Below, in pieces: positions 18,635-28,828 of a DNA stretch of 64,000 nucleotides (the first letter of the stretch is position 1; every line of letters starts with the position of its first letter). Where the stretch lies: positions 372,001 through 436,000 of the forward strand of contig NZ_JAEIOI010000003.1 in assembly GCF_021375795.1 (NCBI RefSeq). Reading direction: 5' to 3'. The stretch is from Pseudomonas anguilliseptica. GTDB taxonomy: Bacteria > Pseudomonadota > Gammaproteobacteria > Pseudomonadales > Pseudomonadaceae. The notes under the pieces are model-generated. The model saw only the letters and a list, made by a program, of their open reading frames with translations. It did not search any database and was not told where the DNA came from. Position numbers and translations under genes: made by a program.

Positions 18635-19885
18635 TCAGCGCTTGGTGAATTCCGGGTAGGCTTCCATACCGCACTCGGCGATATCCACACCTTCGTACTC
18701 TTCTTCTTCGCTGACACGCAGGCCGATCACCAGCTTGATGATGGACCAGACGATCAGGCTGCAGACGAAGACCCAGGCGAAGATCGAACCAATACCCAGC
18801 AGCTGCGCACCCAGGCTGGCGTCGCTATTGGTCAGGCAGACCGCCAACAGGCCCCAGATACCGACCACACCGTGAACGGAGATGGCACCGACTGGATCGT
18901 CGAGCTTGAGCTTGTCCAGGCCGAGGATCGAGAACACCACCAGCACGCCGCCTACACCACCGATCAGGGTGGCTTGCAGGGCAGTCGGGGTCAGCGGTTC
19001 AGCGGTGATCGCCACCAGACCAGCCAGAGCACCGTTAAGGGCCATGGTCAGGTCAGCCTTGCCGAACAGGATGCGCGCCACGATCAACGCTGCGATCAAG
19101 CCACCGGCAGCCGCCATGTTGGTGTTGACGAACACCTGAGCCACGGCGTTGGCGTCTTCGATGGTGCTCATCTTCAGCTGCGAGCCGCCGTTGAAGCCGA
19201 ACCAGCCCATCCACAGGATAAAGGTACCCAGCGCTGCCATCGGCAGGTTGGCACCCGGAATGGCATTGACCTGACCATTCGGGCCGTACTTGCCTTTACG
19301 TGCACCCAGCAGCAGTACGCCAGCCAGGGCAGCAGTTGCACCAGCCATGTGCACTACACCGGAACCGGCGAAGTCGAGGAAGCCTGCTTCGTTGAGGAAG
19401 CCCGAGCCCCATTTCCAGAAGCCCTGTACCGGGTAGATGAAGCCGGTCATGACCACGGCGAACGCCAGGAAGGCGAACAGCTTCATGCGTTCAGCCACGG
19501 CACCGGAAACAATCGACATGCAGGTTGCGGCGAACACCACCTGGAAGAAGAAGTCCGAACGGGCCGAGTAGTAAGGCGCGTCGTCACCGCCGGCGAGAAC
19601 CGACTCAACGCTGTTTTCGTCACCAATCAGGAAACCCAGGCTTGGCAGGATGCCGCCCTCCGGGCTGGAGTACATGATGTGGTAGCCGATCACCAGGTAC
19701 ATGATGCTCGCCACTGCGTACAGGGCAATGTTCTTGGTGAGAATTTCAGTGGTGTTCTTGGCGCGCACCAGGCCGGATTCGAGCATGGCGAAACCTGCCG
19801 CCATCCACATCACCAGCGCGCCGCAAACCAGAAAGTAGAATGTGTCAAAACCGTACTGCAATGCAGTCAATGCTGTGTTGTCCAT
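18635..19885 (-). CDS. Ammonium transporter (Amt family, second copy)
   Basis: A 416-residue inner-membrane Amt protein with about 11 transmembrane segments. It has the family signature region DFAGSGVVHMAGATAALAGVLLLGARKG and conserved pore histidines (VVHM, SVHGVVGIWG). Unlike its neighbour at 19965 it lacks an evident cleavable signal peptide and starts MDNTALTALQYGFDTFYFL. It is 79 bp downstream of amtB on the same strand, so it may be read from the glnK promoter. The charged C-terminal tail could bind a PII protein. Confidence 0.92.
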   Translation of the reverse strand: MDNTALTALQYGFDTFYFLVCGALVMWMAAGFAMLESGLVRAKNTTEILTKNIALYAVASIMYLVIGYHIMYSSPEGGILPSLGFLIGDENSVESVLAGGDDAPYYSARSDFFFQVVFAATCMSIVSGAVAERMKLFAFLAFAVVMTGFIYPVQGFWKWGSGFLNEAGFLDFAGSGVVHMAGATAALAGVLLLGARKGKYGPNGQVNAIPGANLPMAALGTFILWMGWFGFNGGSQLKMSTIEDANAVAQVFVNTNMAAAGGLIAALIVARILFGKADLTMALNGALAGLVAITAEPLTPTALQATLIGGVGGVLVVFSILGLDKLKLDDPVGAISVHGVVGIWGLLAVCLTNSDASLGAQLLGIGSIFAWVFVCSLIVWSIIKLVIGLRVSEEEEYEGVDIAECGMEAYPEFTKR

Positions 19886-19964
19886 GATTCACCTCTTGCC
19901 GTCGCGCTTTTATAGCGCTGTTCGGTTAAGGCGCCCGGGTTGGCTCCGGGCGCACTCCGTGTGC

Positions 19965-21281
19965 TTACAGGTTGTAGCCGCGCTCGTTGTGCTCAGAGAG
20001 GTCAAGGCCGACCGATTCGGCTTCTTCACTGACCCGCAGGCCTATCACCAGATCCAGTACCTTGAGGATCACGAAGGTGACGATGCCGGTGTAGACCACA
20101 GTGACCAGCACACCGACGATCTGGATCCAGACCTGGCCGCCGATGTCTTCCACCGCACCGAAACCGCCCAGTACTGGAGCAGCGAATACGCCGGTGAGGA
20201 TGGCGCCGACGATGCCGCCGATACCATGCACGCCGAAGGCGTCCAGGGAGTCGTCGTAGCCCAGCTTGCGCTTGAGGCTGGTGGCGCAGAAGAAGCAGAT
20301 CACGCCAGAGGCCAGACCGATCACCAGAGCGCCCATCGGGCCAGCGGTGCCGGCAGCCGGGGTAATGGCCACCAGACCCGCGACCACGCCGGAAGCGATG
20401 CCCAGGGCGCTCGGCTTACCGTGAGTGACCCACTCGGCGAACATCCAGCCCAAAGCAGCGGCAGCGGTAGCAATCTGAGTGACCAGCATGGCCATGCCGG
20501 CAGTGCCGTTGGCGGCGATAGCCGAGCCGGCGTTGAAGCCGAACCAACCGATCCACAGCATGGCCGCACCGATCAGGGTGTAACCCAGATTGTGCGGAGC
20601 CATGGCAGTGGTGGGGTAACCCTTACGCTTGCCCAGCACCAGGCAGGCCACCAGACCGGCGATACCGGCGTTGATGTGCACCACGGTGCCGCCTGCGAAG
20701 TCCAGCACACCCTCATCCCACAGGAAAGCGCCGTCGCCGGACCAGACCATATGGCACATCGGGGCGTAGACCAGGGTGAACCAGACCGCCATGAAGATCA
20801 GCATCGCGGAGAACTTCATGCGCTCGGCGAAAGCACCGACGATCAGAGCCGGGGTGATGATGGCGAAGGTCATCTGGAAGACGATGAACACGCTTTCCGG
20901 GAAGGCACCAACCAGGCTATCGGGCGTCAGACCACTGAGGAAGGCCTTGTTCAGACCGCCAACAAAGGAGTTGAGGTTGGTGACGCCCTTCTCCATGCCG
21001 GTGGTGTCGAAAGCCAGGCTGTAGCCGTAGACCACCCAGAGGATGCTGATCAGACCGGTGATGGCAAAGCACTGCATCATCACCGACAGCACGTTCTTCG
21101 AACGCACCATGCCGGCATAGAACAGCGCCAGACCAGGGATGGTCATGAACAGCACCAGCGCAGTGGCAGTCAGCATCCATGCTGTGTCACCGCTGTTCAA
21201 CACAGCCTCGTCCGCCAAGGCCAGGCCTGGGAAAACAAGAGACAAAAGGGCTCCTAGCCCTGCGATTTTTCGCAGAGTCAT
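19965..21281 (-). CDS. amtB: Ammonium transporter AmtB
   Basis: A 438-residue ammonium channel. It starts MTLRKIAGLGALLSLVFPGLALADE, a signal peptide as in E. coli AmtB, followed by about 11 membrane helices. The pore histidines lie in LDFAGGTVVHINAGIAGLV and FGVHGIGGIVGAI. It forms the classical glnK-amtB operon: GlnK plugs the channel when nitrogen is plentiful. The second amt gene follows. Confidence 0.95.
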   Translation of the reverse strand: MTLRKIAGLGALLSLVFPGLALADEAVLNSGDTAWMLTATALVLFMTIPGLALFYAGMVRSKNVLSVMMQCFAITGLISILWVVYGYSLAFDTTGMEKGVTNLNSFVGGLNKAFLSGLTPDSLVGAFPESVFIVFQMTFAIITPALIVGAFAERMKFSAMLIFMAVWFTLVYAPMCHMVWSGDGAFLWDEGVLDFAGGTVVHINAGIAGLVACLVLGKRKGYPTTAMAPHNLGYTLIGAAMLWIGWFGFNAGSAIAANGTAGMAMLVTQIATAAAALGWMFAEWVTHGKPSALGIASGVVAGLVAITPAAGTAGPMGALVIGLASGVICFFCATSLKRKLGYDDSLDAFGVHGIGGIVGAILTGVFAAPVLGGFGAVEDIGGQVWIQIVGVLVTVVYTGIVTFVILKVLDLVIGLRVSEEAESVGLDLSEHNERGYNL

Positions 21282-21314
21282 GGTTTAACTCCTGGGGCGT
21301 GGGGGTTCGGAGGC

Positions 21315-22081
<767 letters not shown>

Positions 22082-22351
22082 ATGCTGCCACCCAAAGCTC
22101 TGCTCGACGCCCTGACCACCCACGCCTCGCGCCTGTTCAACGGTGACGCGCCGCTGCCACGCAGCGAATTCGAAGCGCAATTCAAGGTGCTGCTGCAAAG
22201 CGCCTTCAGCAAACTCGACCTGGTCAGCCGCGACGAGTTCGACAGCCAGATGGTCGTGCTGGCCCGCACTCGCGCACGCCTGGAAGCGCTGGAAGCCAAG
22301 GTTGCGGAAATGGAAGCACGTCACGCAGACGCCACCACAACCAGCGAGTAA
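22082..22351 (+). CDS. ubiK: Ubiquinone biosynthesis accessory factor UbiK
   Basis: An 89-residue protein of the YqiC/BMFP family. It supports UbiJ and the ubiquinone-synthesis complex under aerobic growth. It starts MLPPKALLDALTTHASRLF and ends in a trimerising coiled coil (ARTRARLEALEAKVAEMEARHA). ATG at 22082 is chosen over an upstream frame without homology. comM follows 39 bp later. Confidence 0.9.
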   Translation: MLPPKALLDALTTHASRLFNGDAPLPRSEFEAQFKVLLQSAFSKLDLVSRDEFDSQMVVLARTRARLEALEAKVAEMEARHADATTTSE

Positions 22352-22390
22352 GCCCAACAGCGGATGCATCCACCGATCAAGGAGTGATCG

Positions 22391-23095
22391 ATGTCTCTGG
22401 CCATAGTCCACAGCCGCGCCCAGGTGGGGGTTGAAGCGCCCGCCGTCACCGTCGAAGCCCACTTGGCCAATGGCCTGCCCTCACTGGCACTGGTCGGCCT
22501 GCCGGAAACTGCAGTCAAGGAAAGCAAGGATCGCGTGCGCAGCGCCATCCTCAATTGCACGTTCGAATTTCCCCCCAGACGCATTACCTTGAATCTGGCC
22601 CCGGCTGATCTGCCTAAGGATGGTGGGCGATTTGACCTGGCAATTGCCCTGGGCATTCTCGCCGCCAGCGGCCAGGTGCCGGCCAGCGCGCTGGAGCAGC
22701 TGGAATGCCTGGGTGAACTGGCGCTGTCCGGGGCGATTCGTCCAGTACAGGGCGTCTTACCCGCAGCCCTGGCCGCCCGCGCTGCCGGACGCACTTTACT
22801 GGTGCCCAAGGCCAATGCCGAGGAAGCCAGCCTGGCCTCCGGGCTGACAGTGATAGCTGTCGAACACCTGCTGGAAGTCGCCGCCCACCTCAATAACCAG
22901 ACGCCGCTTGCGCCGTATCAGGCTCAGGGCCTGCTGCGCCAGACCCTGCCCTACCCTGACCTCGCCGAAGTGCAGGGCCAGATCGCCGCCAAACGCGCGC
23001 TGCTGGTGGCCGCAGCCGGATCACATAACCTGCTTATGTTGTGTGTCAATACACCATACAGATTAACCATCCCAATCGGCACTCAATATCTCTGA
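22391..23095 (+). pseudogene. comM: comM, 5' fragment (interrupted)
   Basis: N-terminal part of ComM, a hexameric AAA+ helicase for branch migration during natural transformation (the YifB/Mg-chelatase family). It starts MSLAIVHSRAQVGVEAPAVTVE and runs 211 native residues to AAAGSH. The frame then passes into foreign DNA and adds about 23 unrelated residues before a stop. The Walker A motif is on the other fragment, so this piece cannot be an ATPase. Joining codon 211 at 23023 with the CAT at 30591 restores an intact 499-residue ComM, the normal family length. Confidence 0.95.
23024..23032. repeat. Left attachment core (attL)
   Basis: CATAACCTG at the comM/element junction, repeated exactly at 30591-30599. 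The left flank is comM sequence (GGATCA), the right flank is element DNA. It is the crossover region expected for a serine integrase. Confidence 0.85.
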
Positions 23096-23192
23096 GATCT
23101 AGCGCCTTACCTGTACACTTGAGGTCTTTGACGTCACTCCGAACGGAAGGTAGACGGACACCATTTGGGCCAATGGATAGGTAGGAAAAGTA

Positions 23193-24107
23193 ATGCATGT
23201 GATCACTGAGGCGGCTATCAAACGCAGAGAGTATTGGGTAGAAGAGATTCACAAAATCTGTGAAGGCAGCTTTGGCAATAAGTCAGAGAGACTTGAGCGT
23301 GAGCTAGCTCAAGAAATCACCACGCAGGGAAGTGAGGCCCTAATAGACCATTTACGCCTCAGCGGTGATATTCCTGAGTCATATGGCCATGACACGACTG
23401 AAGAAAAACAGTACTCGAAATATACCGATGCCCTTCTTTCAGAAACATACAAAGCACTCGGGATGAATAGCATTGTTTTAAAAGAAAGAGCCGATGCGGC
23501 GGATGTTGAAGTTGTAGCCAATGGATTTAGCTTTGTTGCAGATGCCAAGGCTTTTCGCCTGAGCCGAACGGCCAAAAACCAAAAAGACTTTAAAATTCAA
23601 GCCATGGATGGATGGAAACGGGGCAAGCCATACGCTATGGTCGTGTGCCCAATCTATCAACTTCCAACTAAATCAAGCCAAATTTATGAGCAAGCAAGCT
23701 CACGTAATGTATGTATTTTCACATATTCACATCTTGCAATGCTGGTCTCATTTAGCCAATTAGAATCTCCCGCTCGCGCAGAAGAACTTATCCATCATGT
23801 TTTCCAGACAGTTCCTGCACTGAATCCATCAAAAGATGCCTCACAGTATTGGCTGGCAATTAACAGAACCATGCTTGGTTTCTCCGACAAAATTAGTGAG
23901 CTGTGGCGGATTGAAAAACAAGCGGCTGTTGAATCTATCGCAGCAGCAAAAGAAGAAGCCCTAATGTTTCTTGCAAGGGAGCGTGAAAAAATCATGCAGC
24001 TATCCCACCAAGATGCAATTAAAGAACTAATAAACATGCACAAAATTGAGAGCCGAATAAAGGTTATTTCTCAAGTTTCAGACAACGGCCTCTTGGAAAT
24101 TCGTTAA
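23193..24107 (+). CDS. HindIII-like type II restriction endonuclease
   Basis: A 304-residue protein that closely resembles R.HindIII. The active-site region V-A-D-A-K-A-F-R-L-S-R-T-A-K-N-Q-K-D-F-K (from residue 115) is nearly identical to HindIII as I recall it. The metal-binding residues align as Asp104, Asp117 and Lys119 (HindIII Asp93, Asp108, Lys110). It should cut AAGCTT, inferred from this similarity. It starts after an AGGAAAAG site at the left end of the element. Its stop abuts the ATG of the methyltransferase with no gap. Confidence 0.92.
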   Translation: MHVITEAAIKRREYWVEEIHKICEGSFGNKSERLERELAQEITTQGSEALIDHLRLSGDIPESYGHDTTEEKQYSKYTDALLSETYKALGMNSIVLKERADAADVEVVANGFSFVADAKAFRLSRTAKNQKDFKIQAMDGWKRGKPYAMVVCPIYQLPTKSSQIYEQASSRNVCIFTYSHLAMLVSFSQLESPARAEELIHHVFQTVPALNPSKDASQYWLAINRTMLGFSDKISELWRIEKQAAVESIAAAKEEALMFLAREREKIMQLSHQDAIKELINMHKIESRIKVISQVSDNGLLEIR

Positions 24108-25028
24108 ATGGAAGACCTATTTAACAAATTATTTGTTGGCGATAGCATTGCTGGCATCAAGCGGCTTCCAGATAACTTTGTAGACCTAATACTCAGCGAT
24201 ATTCCTTATGGCATAGGCGCGGAAGATTGGGACGTTCTCCACGACAATACAAATTCAGCTTATTTGGGTTCTAGTCCAGGGCAACAGAAAGCTGGAGCTA
24301 TATTTAAGAAAAGAGGAAAGCCAATTAATGGTTGGTCTGAAGCTGACAGAGCCATCCCACGACAATATTATGAATGGTGCTCAACATGGGCACCTGATTG
24401 GTTGCGCACACTGAAACCTGGTGGTTCTGTTTTTATATTTGCAGGCCGCAGATATGCTCACAGGTGTATTGCAGCTATGGAGGATGCAGGCTTTTCGTTC
24501 AAGGATATGTTTTCTTGGATGCGGCAAAAAGCACCCCATAGAGCCCAGAGATTAAGTATTGTTTACCAAAGAAGAGAAGATCACGCAAACGCAGTAAAAT
24601 GGGAAGGTTGGCGCGTGGGAAATATGCGCCCCACATTTGAGCCTGTATTATGGTTTACAAAGCCCTACAAAATAGGCACAACAATTGCTGACAACGTACT
24701 GACACACGGAGTTGGAGCATTCAATGAAGAAGCCTTCCTCAAGTATGAACCGACACCTGACAATGTATTGACATGTGGTTTTGAAGCAGGAGAAACAGGT
24801 TTACACCCAACACAAAAACCTGTTCGCTTAATGCAAAGCCTTATCGAACTTACCACACAAGAGGGCCAGATTGTATTAGACCCATTCTCTGGTAGCGGTT
24901 CGACGCTAGTAGCCGCACAACGGCTAGGCAGAAAGTATATAGGCTTTGAAGCATCGCCTGATTATGCAAAAATTGCAGAAGCAAGATTAGATATTAATAA
25001 AAATCAGCGGTCATTGTTCGACCTATAG
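24108..25028 (+). CDS. Adenine-N6 DNA methyltransferase, partner of the HindIII-like enzyme
   Basis: A 306-residue beta-class N6-adenine/N4-cytosine methyltransferase. Catalytic motif IV is DIPYG at residues 31-35, before SAM-binding motif I DPFSGSGST near residue 262, the beta-class order. It also has a LHPTQKPVRLM motif just before motif I. As companion of a HindIII-type nuclease it should protect AAGCTT by adenine methylation. The variant DIPYG instead of DPPY is an allowed form. AT-rich like its partner. Confidence 0.93.
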   Translation: MEDLFNKLFVGDSIAGIKRLPDNFVDLILSDIPYGIGAEDWDVLHDNTNSAYLGSSPGQQKAGAIFKKRGKPINGWSEADRAIPRQYYEWCSTWAPDWLRTLKPGGSVFIFAGRRYAHRCIAAMEDAGFSFKDMFSWMRQKAPHRAQRLSIVYQRREDHANAVKWEGWRVGNMRPTFEPVLWFTKPYKIGTTIADNVLTHGVGAFNEEAFLKYEPTPDNVLTCGFEAGETGLHPTQKPVRLMQSLIELTTQEGQIVLDPFSGSGSTLVAAQRLGRKYIGFEASPDYAKIAEARLDINKNQRSLFDL

Positions 25029-25039
25029 CCCGAAGAGGT

Positions 25040-25606
25040 TTACTTGTTCCAGTGACGCTTAACAGTGGCAATTCCAATAGATAGCTTTTGTGCTACCTGC
25101 GACTGCGTATAACGTTGTGCTTTCAACTCGCTAACTGCCGCCGTTGTTTTAATGGCGGCGGGTCGGCCTAAGGTTTTACCTTCGCTTTTTGCCCGAATTA
25201 GCCCTGCATGCGTTCTCTCCACCAACAAATCACGCTCAAACTCAGCTACAGCAGCAATTACCTGCAAAGTCATTTTCCCTGCTGCCGAAGTTAAATCTGC
25301 ACCACCAAGCGCTAGACAGTGAACGCGAACGCCCATTGCATTCAATGAATCAACTGTCGAGCGCACATCCATTGCGTTCCTTCCCAGCCTATCTAGCTTC
25401 GTAACTACCAAAACGTCGCCCGACTCCAGCTTATCGAGCAGCTTACGCCACCCAGGACGTTTATTGGCCTCTACAGAACCACTGATGGTTTCCTCAACCA
25501 CTCGTTGAGGTTCAATGCTGAAACCAGAAGACCTTATCTCATTTACTTGGTTATCCGTTGTCTGTGTAGTTGTACTGACTCGACAGTACGCAAATGTTCT
25601 GGACAT
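25040..25606 (-). CDS. Small serine recombinase (resolvase/invertase)
   Basis: A 188-residue resolvase. The catalytic serine is Ser10 in [20 protein letters not shown] is the conserved arginine-containing helix region, and a C-terminal Hin-type helix-turn-helix ends in [21 protein letters not shown] at 25606 follows AGGTGAG and is preferred over a start six codons upstream. It reads away from the GGTATCA repeat array, which may be its res/operator. Likely job: resolving multimers of the excised circle, or inverting DNA. Confidence 0.92.
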   Translation of the reverse strand: MSRTFAYCRVSTTTQTTDNQVNEIRSSGFSIEPQRVVEETISGSVEANKRPGWRKLLDKLESGDVLVVTKLDRLGRNAMDVRSTVDSLNAMGVRVHCLALGGADLTSAAGKMTLQVIAAVAEFERDLLVERTHAGLIRAKSEGKTLGRPAAIKTTAAVSELKAQRYTQSQVAQKLSIGIATVKRHWNK

Positions 25607-25616
25607 GCTCACCTCA

Positions 25617-25732
25617 GGTATCATTTAACTAAATGGTATCATTAAAGGTATCATATATCAACATCAGCTAGTTATTTGATACCAAAAAGCGGCATATTAA
25701 ACAGTATCGTTTAACGGTCATTTTACGATACC
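25617..25732. repeat. GGTATCA direct and inverted repeat array (res- or iteron-like)
   Basis: At least six copies of GGTATC(A/G) or its complement in 116 bp. Direct copies start at 25618, 25635 and 25648; an inverted TGATACC is at 25677-25683; a shorter direct GTATCG is near 25704; and an inverted CGATACC is at 25726-25732. It lies between the resolvase and the rep-like gene, facing both promoters. Confidence 0.75.
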
Positions 25733-25941
25733 TATTACAAAACGCAGGTTTGGCAGAAAATCTCGGTCAATTTCGAACAACTATTAAAAATAGCTTTTTT
25801 ATAGTCAAAATCTATTACGCCGGCGACATCATATTGCCAAATGTGATTGGATGCGATGACTCGCATAAGTGAGAATATCTACATCGGAGCTGTATCGTTT
25901 TATCAATATCAACCACATGGAGAAATTTATGAAAGCTCTCC

Positions 25942-27318
25942 ATGTATTCGTTTTGCACAGAAAATCTATCTATATTTCAGCTCTCTACCTATCGCAGCTC
26001 TGAGCTCAAGGAGCTCGCAGGTAAAATTGCATCTACGCACGAGATGCACCAGGTCAACGTGCAGGCCCGAGAGCTGGCAGATTATGCCAATAGTAACTTT
26101 GACTTCGGGGTTTGCCTCCGAGCGATAAAGGGTGCAACGCTAATTTCTAAGTGCGAAAGACTTAAGAGCGTTGATTTTTGGTATCAGCAGCTTACTAAAA
26201 TATCATCTCGTGCACGCGAAAGTATCGCCGTTAGAAGCTTATTGGTGGGGGCCTCACAGCCTTTTTGTTCCAATGAAACGTTCGAGCTTTATATTGAGCG
26301 TCAACAATCTCGCGGCTCTAAAGCCTTAAAAAACCTCCAGAGAAATCTGGAGCGTGCGGCAAATCAGTCTTACCTGATGGCCAAGGCTGCCTCGCAAAAA
26401 GCATTTGCTGACGGATTCCTATCTGTTTTCGTGACCCTGGGCCTGGATGGGAGATATCACTCATCTAGTTCAGCCTACCTGGGAAAAACCTTCCAAGATG
26501 GTTATTTAGAATTAAGCGCCGCCCTTGGCTCTATCCTTGAGCGACTTTCTAAGGTGGGGACTAGAGGAATTGATTTTTATGGCCTTCGCTGCGTAGAAGT
26601 TCATGAAGACGGATGCCCCCATTTTCATATTCTTCTATTAATACGCCCTGACCTTCTACCGTGTATTACTGAAAAGATACGAGACCTACATAGGGTGCAT
26701 TCAGTTGAAGCAGGAATGCACTTTGAAAAGTATGAAGCCAAGATTTTACAGGTAAGAAGGGCTGAAGGGGACTGGTGCGAATCTTATGGCAAGGCTGTCG
26801 CATATGTCTTCAAGAACTCATATGCGGGGAGAGATACAGATCGGCAAAAGCTCATAGGTGCTCTACGGCAAAAGGCAGTCATAAGCACTTATGGAAAACA
26901 CCAGTATGAGTTCATCGGAATGAACGGTAGTGCTTCAGTTATTAGAGAACTTTCAAAAAGAGGCGAGGTTGGGCAGGTAGCGAATGAACTAGGGCTTTCA
27001 GGTGGTAGTGAGGATAGACGAGCAAAATGGTTTAAGGCCGTTGGCGCTTTAATATCAGGAGGGGTAAAAAAGTACAGGTTGGTGAAAGAATCAAGACTGA
27101 ATCGCTACGGAGAGCACGTTAAACGAACTGTAGGCGTTGTAGTTAGAGGGAGCTCAAGGCATGGCTTCACTGGTAATTCAATACGGCTTTCGGCAGTTAT
27201 ATGCAATAGTTCTAGAGAGCGGCGTTCGCTGCCCACCCGAGCAGGGGAATACTCCTTTGCTGATCAGTTTTACTGTCAATCAATTCGCGCCCCCCCTAAT
27301 TTACCCTGGCCGGCTTGA
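25942..27318 (+). CDS. HUH replication-initiation endonuclease (phage GPA-like)
   Basis: A 458-residue protein whose mid-region has CPHFHILLLIRPD, an HUH metal motif (H-F-H) after VEVHEDG. About 70 residues later comes YGKAVAYVFKNSYAG, where the two tyrosines fit the paired catalytic tyrosines of the phage P2 gene A / GPA superfamily. Such proteins nick DNA and start rolling-circle replication. The true start is uncertain: a well-placed GGAG precedes an ATG at 25929 in another frame that encodes only 24 codons. It converges on the relaxase gene, seven bases apart. The family call is by motif only. Confidence 0.72.
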   Translation: MYSFCTENLSIFQLSTYRSSELKELAGKIASTHEMHQVNVQARELADYANSNFDFGVCLRAIKGATLISKCERLKSVDFWYQQLTKISSRARESIAVRSLLVGASQPFCSNETFELYIERQQSRGSKALKNLQRNLERAANQSYLMAKAASQKAFADGFLSVFVTLGLDGRYHSSSSAYLGKTFQDGYLELSAALGSILERLSKVGTRGIDFYGLRCVEVHEDGCPHFHILLLIRPDLLPCITEKIRDLHRVHSVEAGMHFEKYEAKILQVRRAEGDWCESYGKAVAYVFKNSYAGRDTDRQKLIGALRQKAVISTYGKHQYEFIGMNGSASVIRELSKRGEVGQVANELGLSGGSEDRRAKWFKAVGALISGGVKKYRLVKESRLNRYGEHVKRTVGVVVRGSSRHGFTGNSIRLSAVICNSSRERRSLPTRAGEYSFADQFYCQSIRAPPNLPWPA

Positions 27319-27325
27319 GTTGAAC

Positions 27326-28312
27326 TCACCGGGTAGGGATTGGTGAGTAAATTTTCTTTCGGTTGAGCTCTGGCGTGCTATTGCTTCGTTGCTCATATAG
27401 CTCAAGCAGTCGCTCAGCTGCTTCAGCCTGAGCAACTGCCATGTCCAGGTCATGTTGGCGTCTTGCTAGTGCCTGCTCGCGCCGCCCTAAAGACAGGTCT
27501 TGTTCTGCTTGCTCCAGAGCGTGCCGTTGTAAGTGACTGGCCGCTTGCTGTGATTGCGCTTCGATATTTGCCAACGCTTTTGTCCGTGAGTGCAATGCTT
27601 TGCGTTGTCGCGCACCTGCGGTTGCTTGCTGAGCAATTTGTTTTACCTGTGCTTGAGCTTGCTTCCAAGCCTCGGTTTCATGTCCCAGTGCTTTTGCTGC
27701 ATAGTCCAGCCGGGTCAATTTCACAGAGTGCTCAGGCCCTTGAAGACCCGTATAGAATTTTGAAATTTCGGTGTGATGGGCTTTTGAACCACGGACGCCG
27801 CGTAGTAAGCCATGAGGCTGGCCACAAGCCGAAAAAAAACTGTCCTGCATCGCTCTCATGGCCTTCGGCCCACCTAAAAAATCCCGCGCTGAAAGGCGCG
27901 CGTCCTGGGTCAGCGGAACAACGTAAGCCACAAGATGCGGCGTTGTTTCGTCAAGGTGCACAGCAGCTGCGAGCACATTGTCTTGACCATGCCGAGCCCG
28001 AAGCCAAGCAAGTGCATCTGCAAAATAACCTGAGCCGAGGTCATCTAGATGTCCGCCATGCTTGATGAAGGCTTCGGGGGAGGCTGTTATCAGGTACTCG
28101 ATGCACAAAACCGCATCCCTACGGCGAGATTCAGGAAGCCTGGCCGAGAGTCTGCTAAGCAAATCTTTAGTGTCTCGGCTGCCCAAAAAACGATTCTTAA
28201 AGGCGTTGGCGCCGTCAGCGTTGAGGGTAGGTCGCTCGCGAAATGTGTGCCGGGCTGAGCGCGCTACTGCTGAGACAGATTTGTGCTTTTCTGCACGAAG
28301 GATTGCGTACAT
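27326..28312 (-). CDS. MobV-family relaxase (Pre/Mob)
   Basis: A 328-residue plasmid mobilisation enzyme. It starts MYAILRAEKHKSVSAVARSA, the MobV N-terminus, and has the metal motif HLDETTPHLVAYVVPL (H-x-D-E-x-x-P-H). The second half is a long Gln/Ala-rich coiled coil. It would nick oriT and pilot the strand through a helper conjugation pore. ATG at 28312 lies two bases after the upstream stop with GGGGAG in front; the frame upstream of it is ignored. Confidence 0.92.
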   Translation of the reverse strand: MYAILRAEKHKSVSAVARSARHTFRERPTLNADGANAFKNRFLGSRDTKDLLSRLSARLPESRRRDAVLCIEYLITASPEAFIKHGGHLDDLGSGYFADALAWLRARHGQDNVLAAAVHLDETTPHLVAYVVPLTQDARLSARDFLGGPKAMRAMQDSFFSACGQPHGLLRGVRGSKAHHTEISKFYTGLQGPEHSVKLTRLDYAAKALGHETEAWKQAQAQVKQIAQQATAGARQRKALHSRTKALANIEAQSQQAASHLQRHALEQAEQDLSLGRREQALARRQHDLDMAVAQAEAAERLLELYEQRSNSTPELNRKKIYSPIPTR

Positions 28313-28314
28313 GC

Positions 28315-28737
28315 CTATCTCCCCAGCTCTACCGAGTCCTCGGGCTTTTTCGGTGGCTTGATTGGGGGGAGACGATTCGGGCAATTCAGTATGGCTTGTT
28401 TTTCACCTTGGCCTGAATCACTGTGCAGGTGCTTTTCTACAAGCCGCAGCAGGCGTTCAGCGTGGGCAGAGTCGACTAACAGGCTGCAAGACTGGTCATC
28501 CTGGTCATGAACTACGATCCCTGCACCCCACGATACGAACTCCATTAGTGCCTGCCAGCAGACGGGAAAGATGAGATCCTGATCAATGCGGTGCAGCCGC
28601 CCGCCCAGGGAAATTGGGGGGCCATACTGAATACTGGCGTTTATAAAGTCTTTTAACTCGCTAAGACGCATTTCTAAAGCAACCTGCATGAGCAGTTTAG
28701 TTTCAGCTGCGCTTAATTGGGATATTTCGGTGTTCAT
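28315..28737 (-). CDS. Unknown protein upstream of the relaxase
   Basis: A 140-residue protein starting MNTEISQLSAAETKLLMQVALEMR. I do not recognise it. It has no signal peptide or membrane helix; the N-terminal 35 residues look helical and the C-terminus is Pro/Lys-rich (PPIKPPKKPED). Its stop is two bases before the relaxase ATG, so the two are certainly one transcript. A relaxosome accessory or mob regulator is a reasonable guess from position only. Confidence 0.75.
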   Translation of the reverse strand: MNTEISQLSAAETKLLMQVALEMRLSELKDFINASIQYGPPISLGGRLHRIDQDLIFPVCWQALMEFVSWGAGIVVHDQDDQSCSLLVDSAHAERLLRLVEKHLHSDSGQGEKQAILNCPNRLPPIKPPKKPEDSVELGR

Positions 28738-28828
28738 ATCGCTTCTCCGTCGACTGTGTTTATATACAGTATTATGCTGATGATCCGGAAGATGCGCAAT
28801 GTTTTTAAAACATCATACAGATGTATAA

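Noticed and set aside
19842..21257. A 471-codon open frame on the plus strand opposite the ammonium transporter genes
   Set aside because: It is antisense to two well-conserved amt genes, rich in His, Asp and Gly as expected from reverse reading of GC-rich code, and has no plausible domain.
25617..25732. CRISPR array
   Set aside because: Repeats are only about 7-8 bp, in mixed orientation and with irregular spacing; no cas genes.
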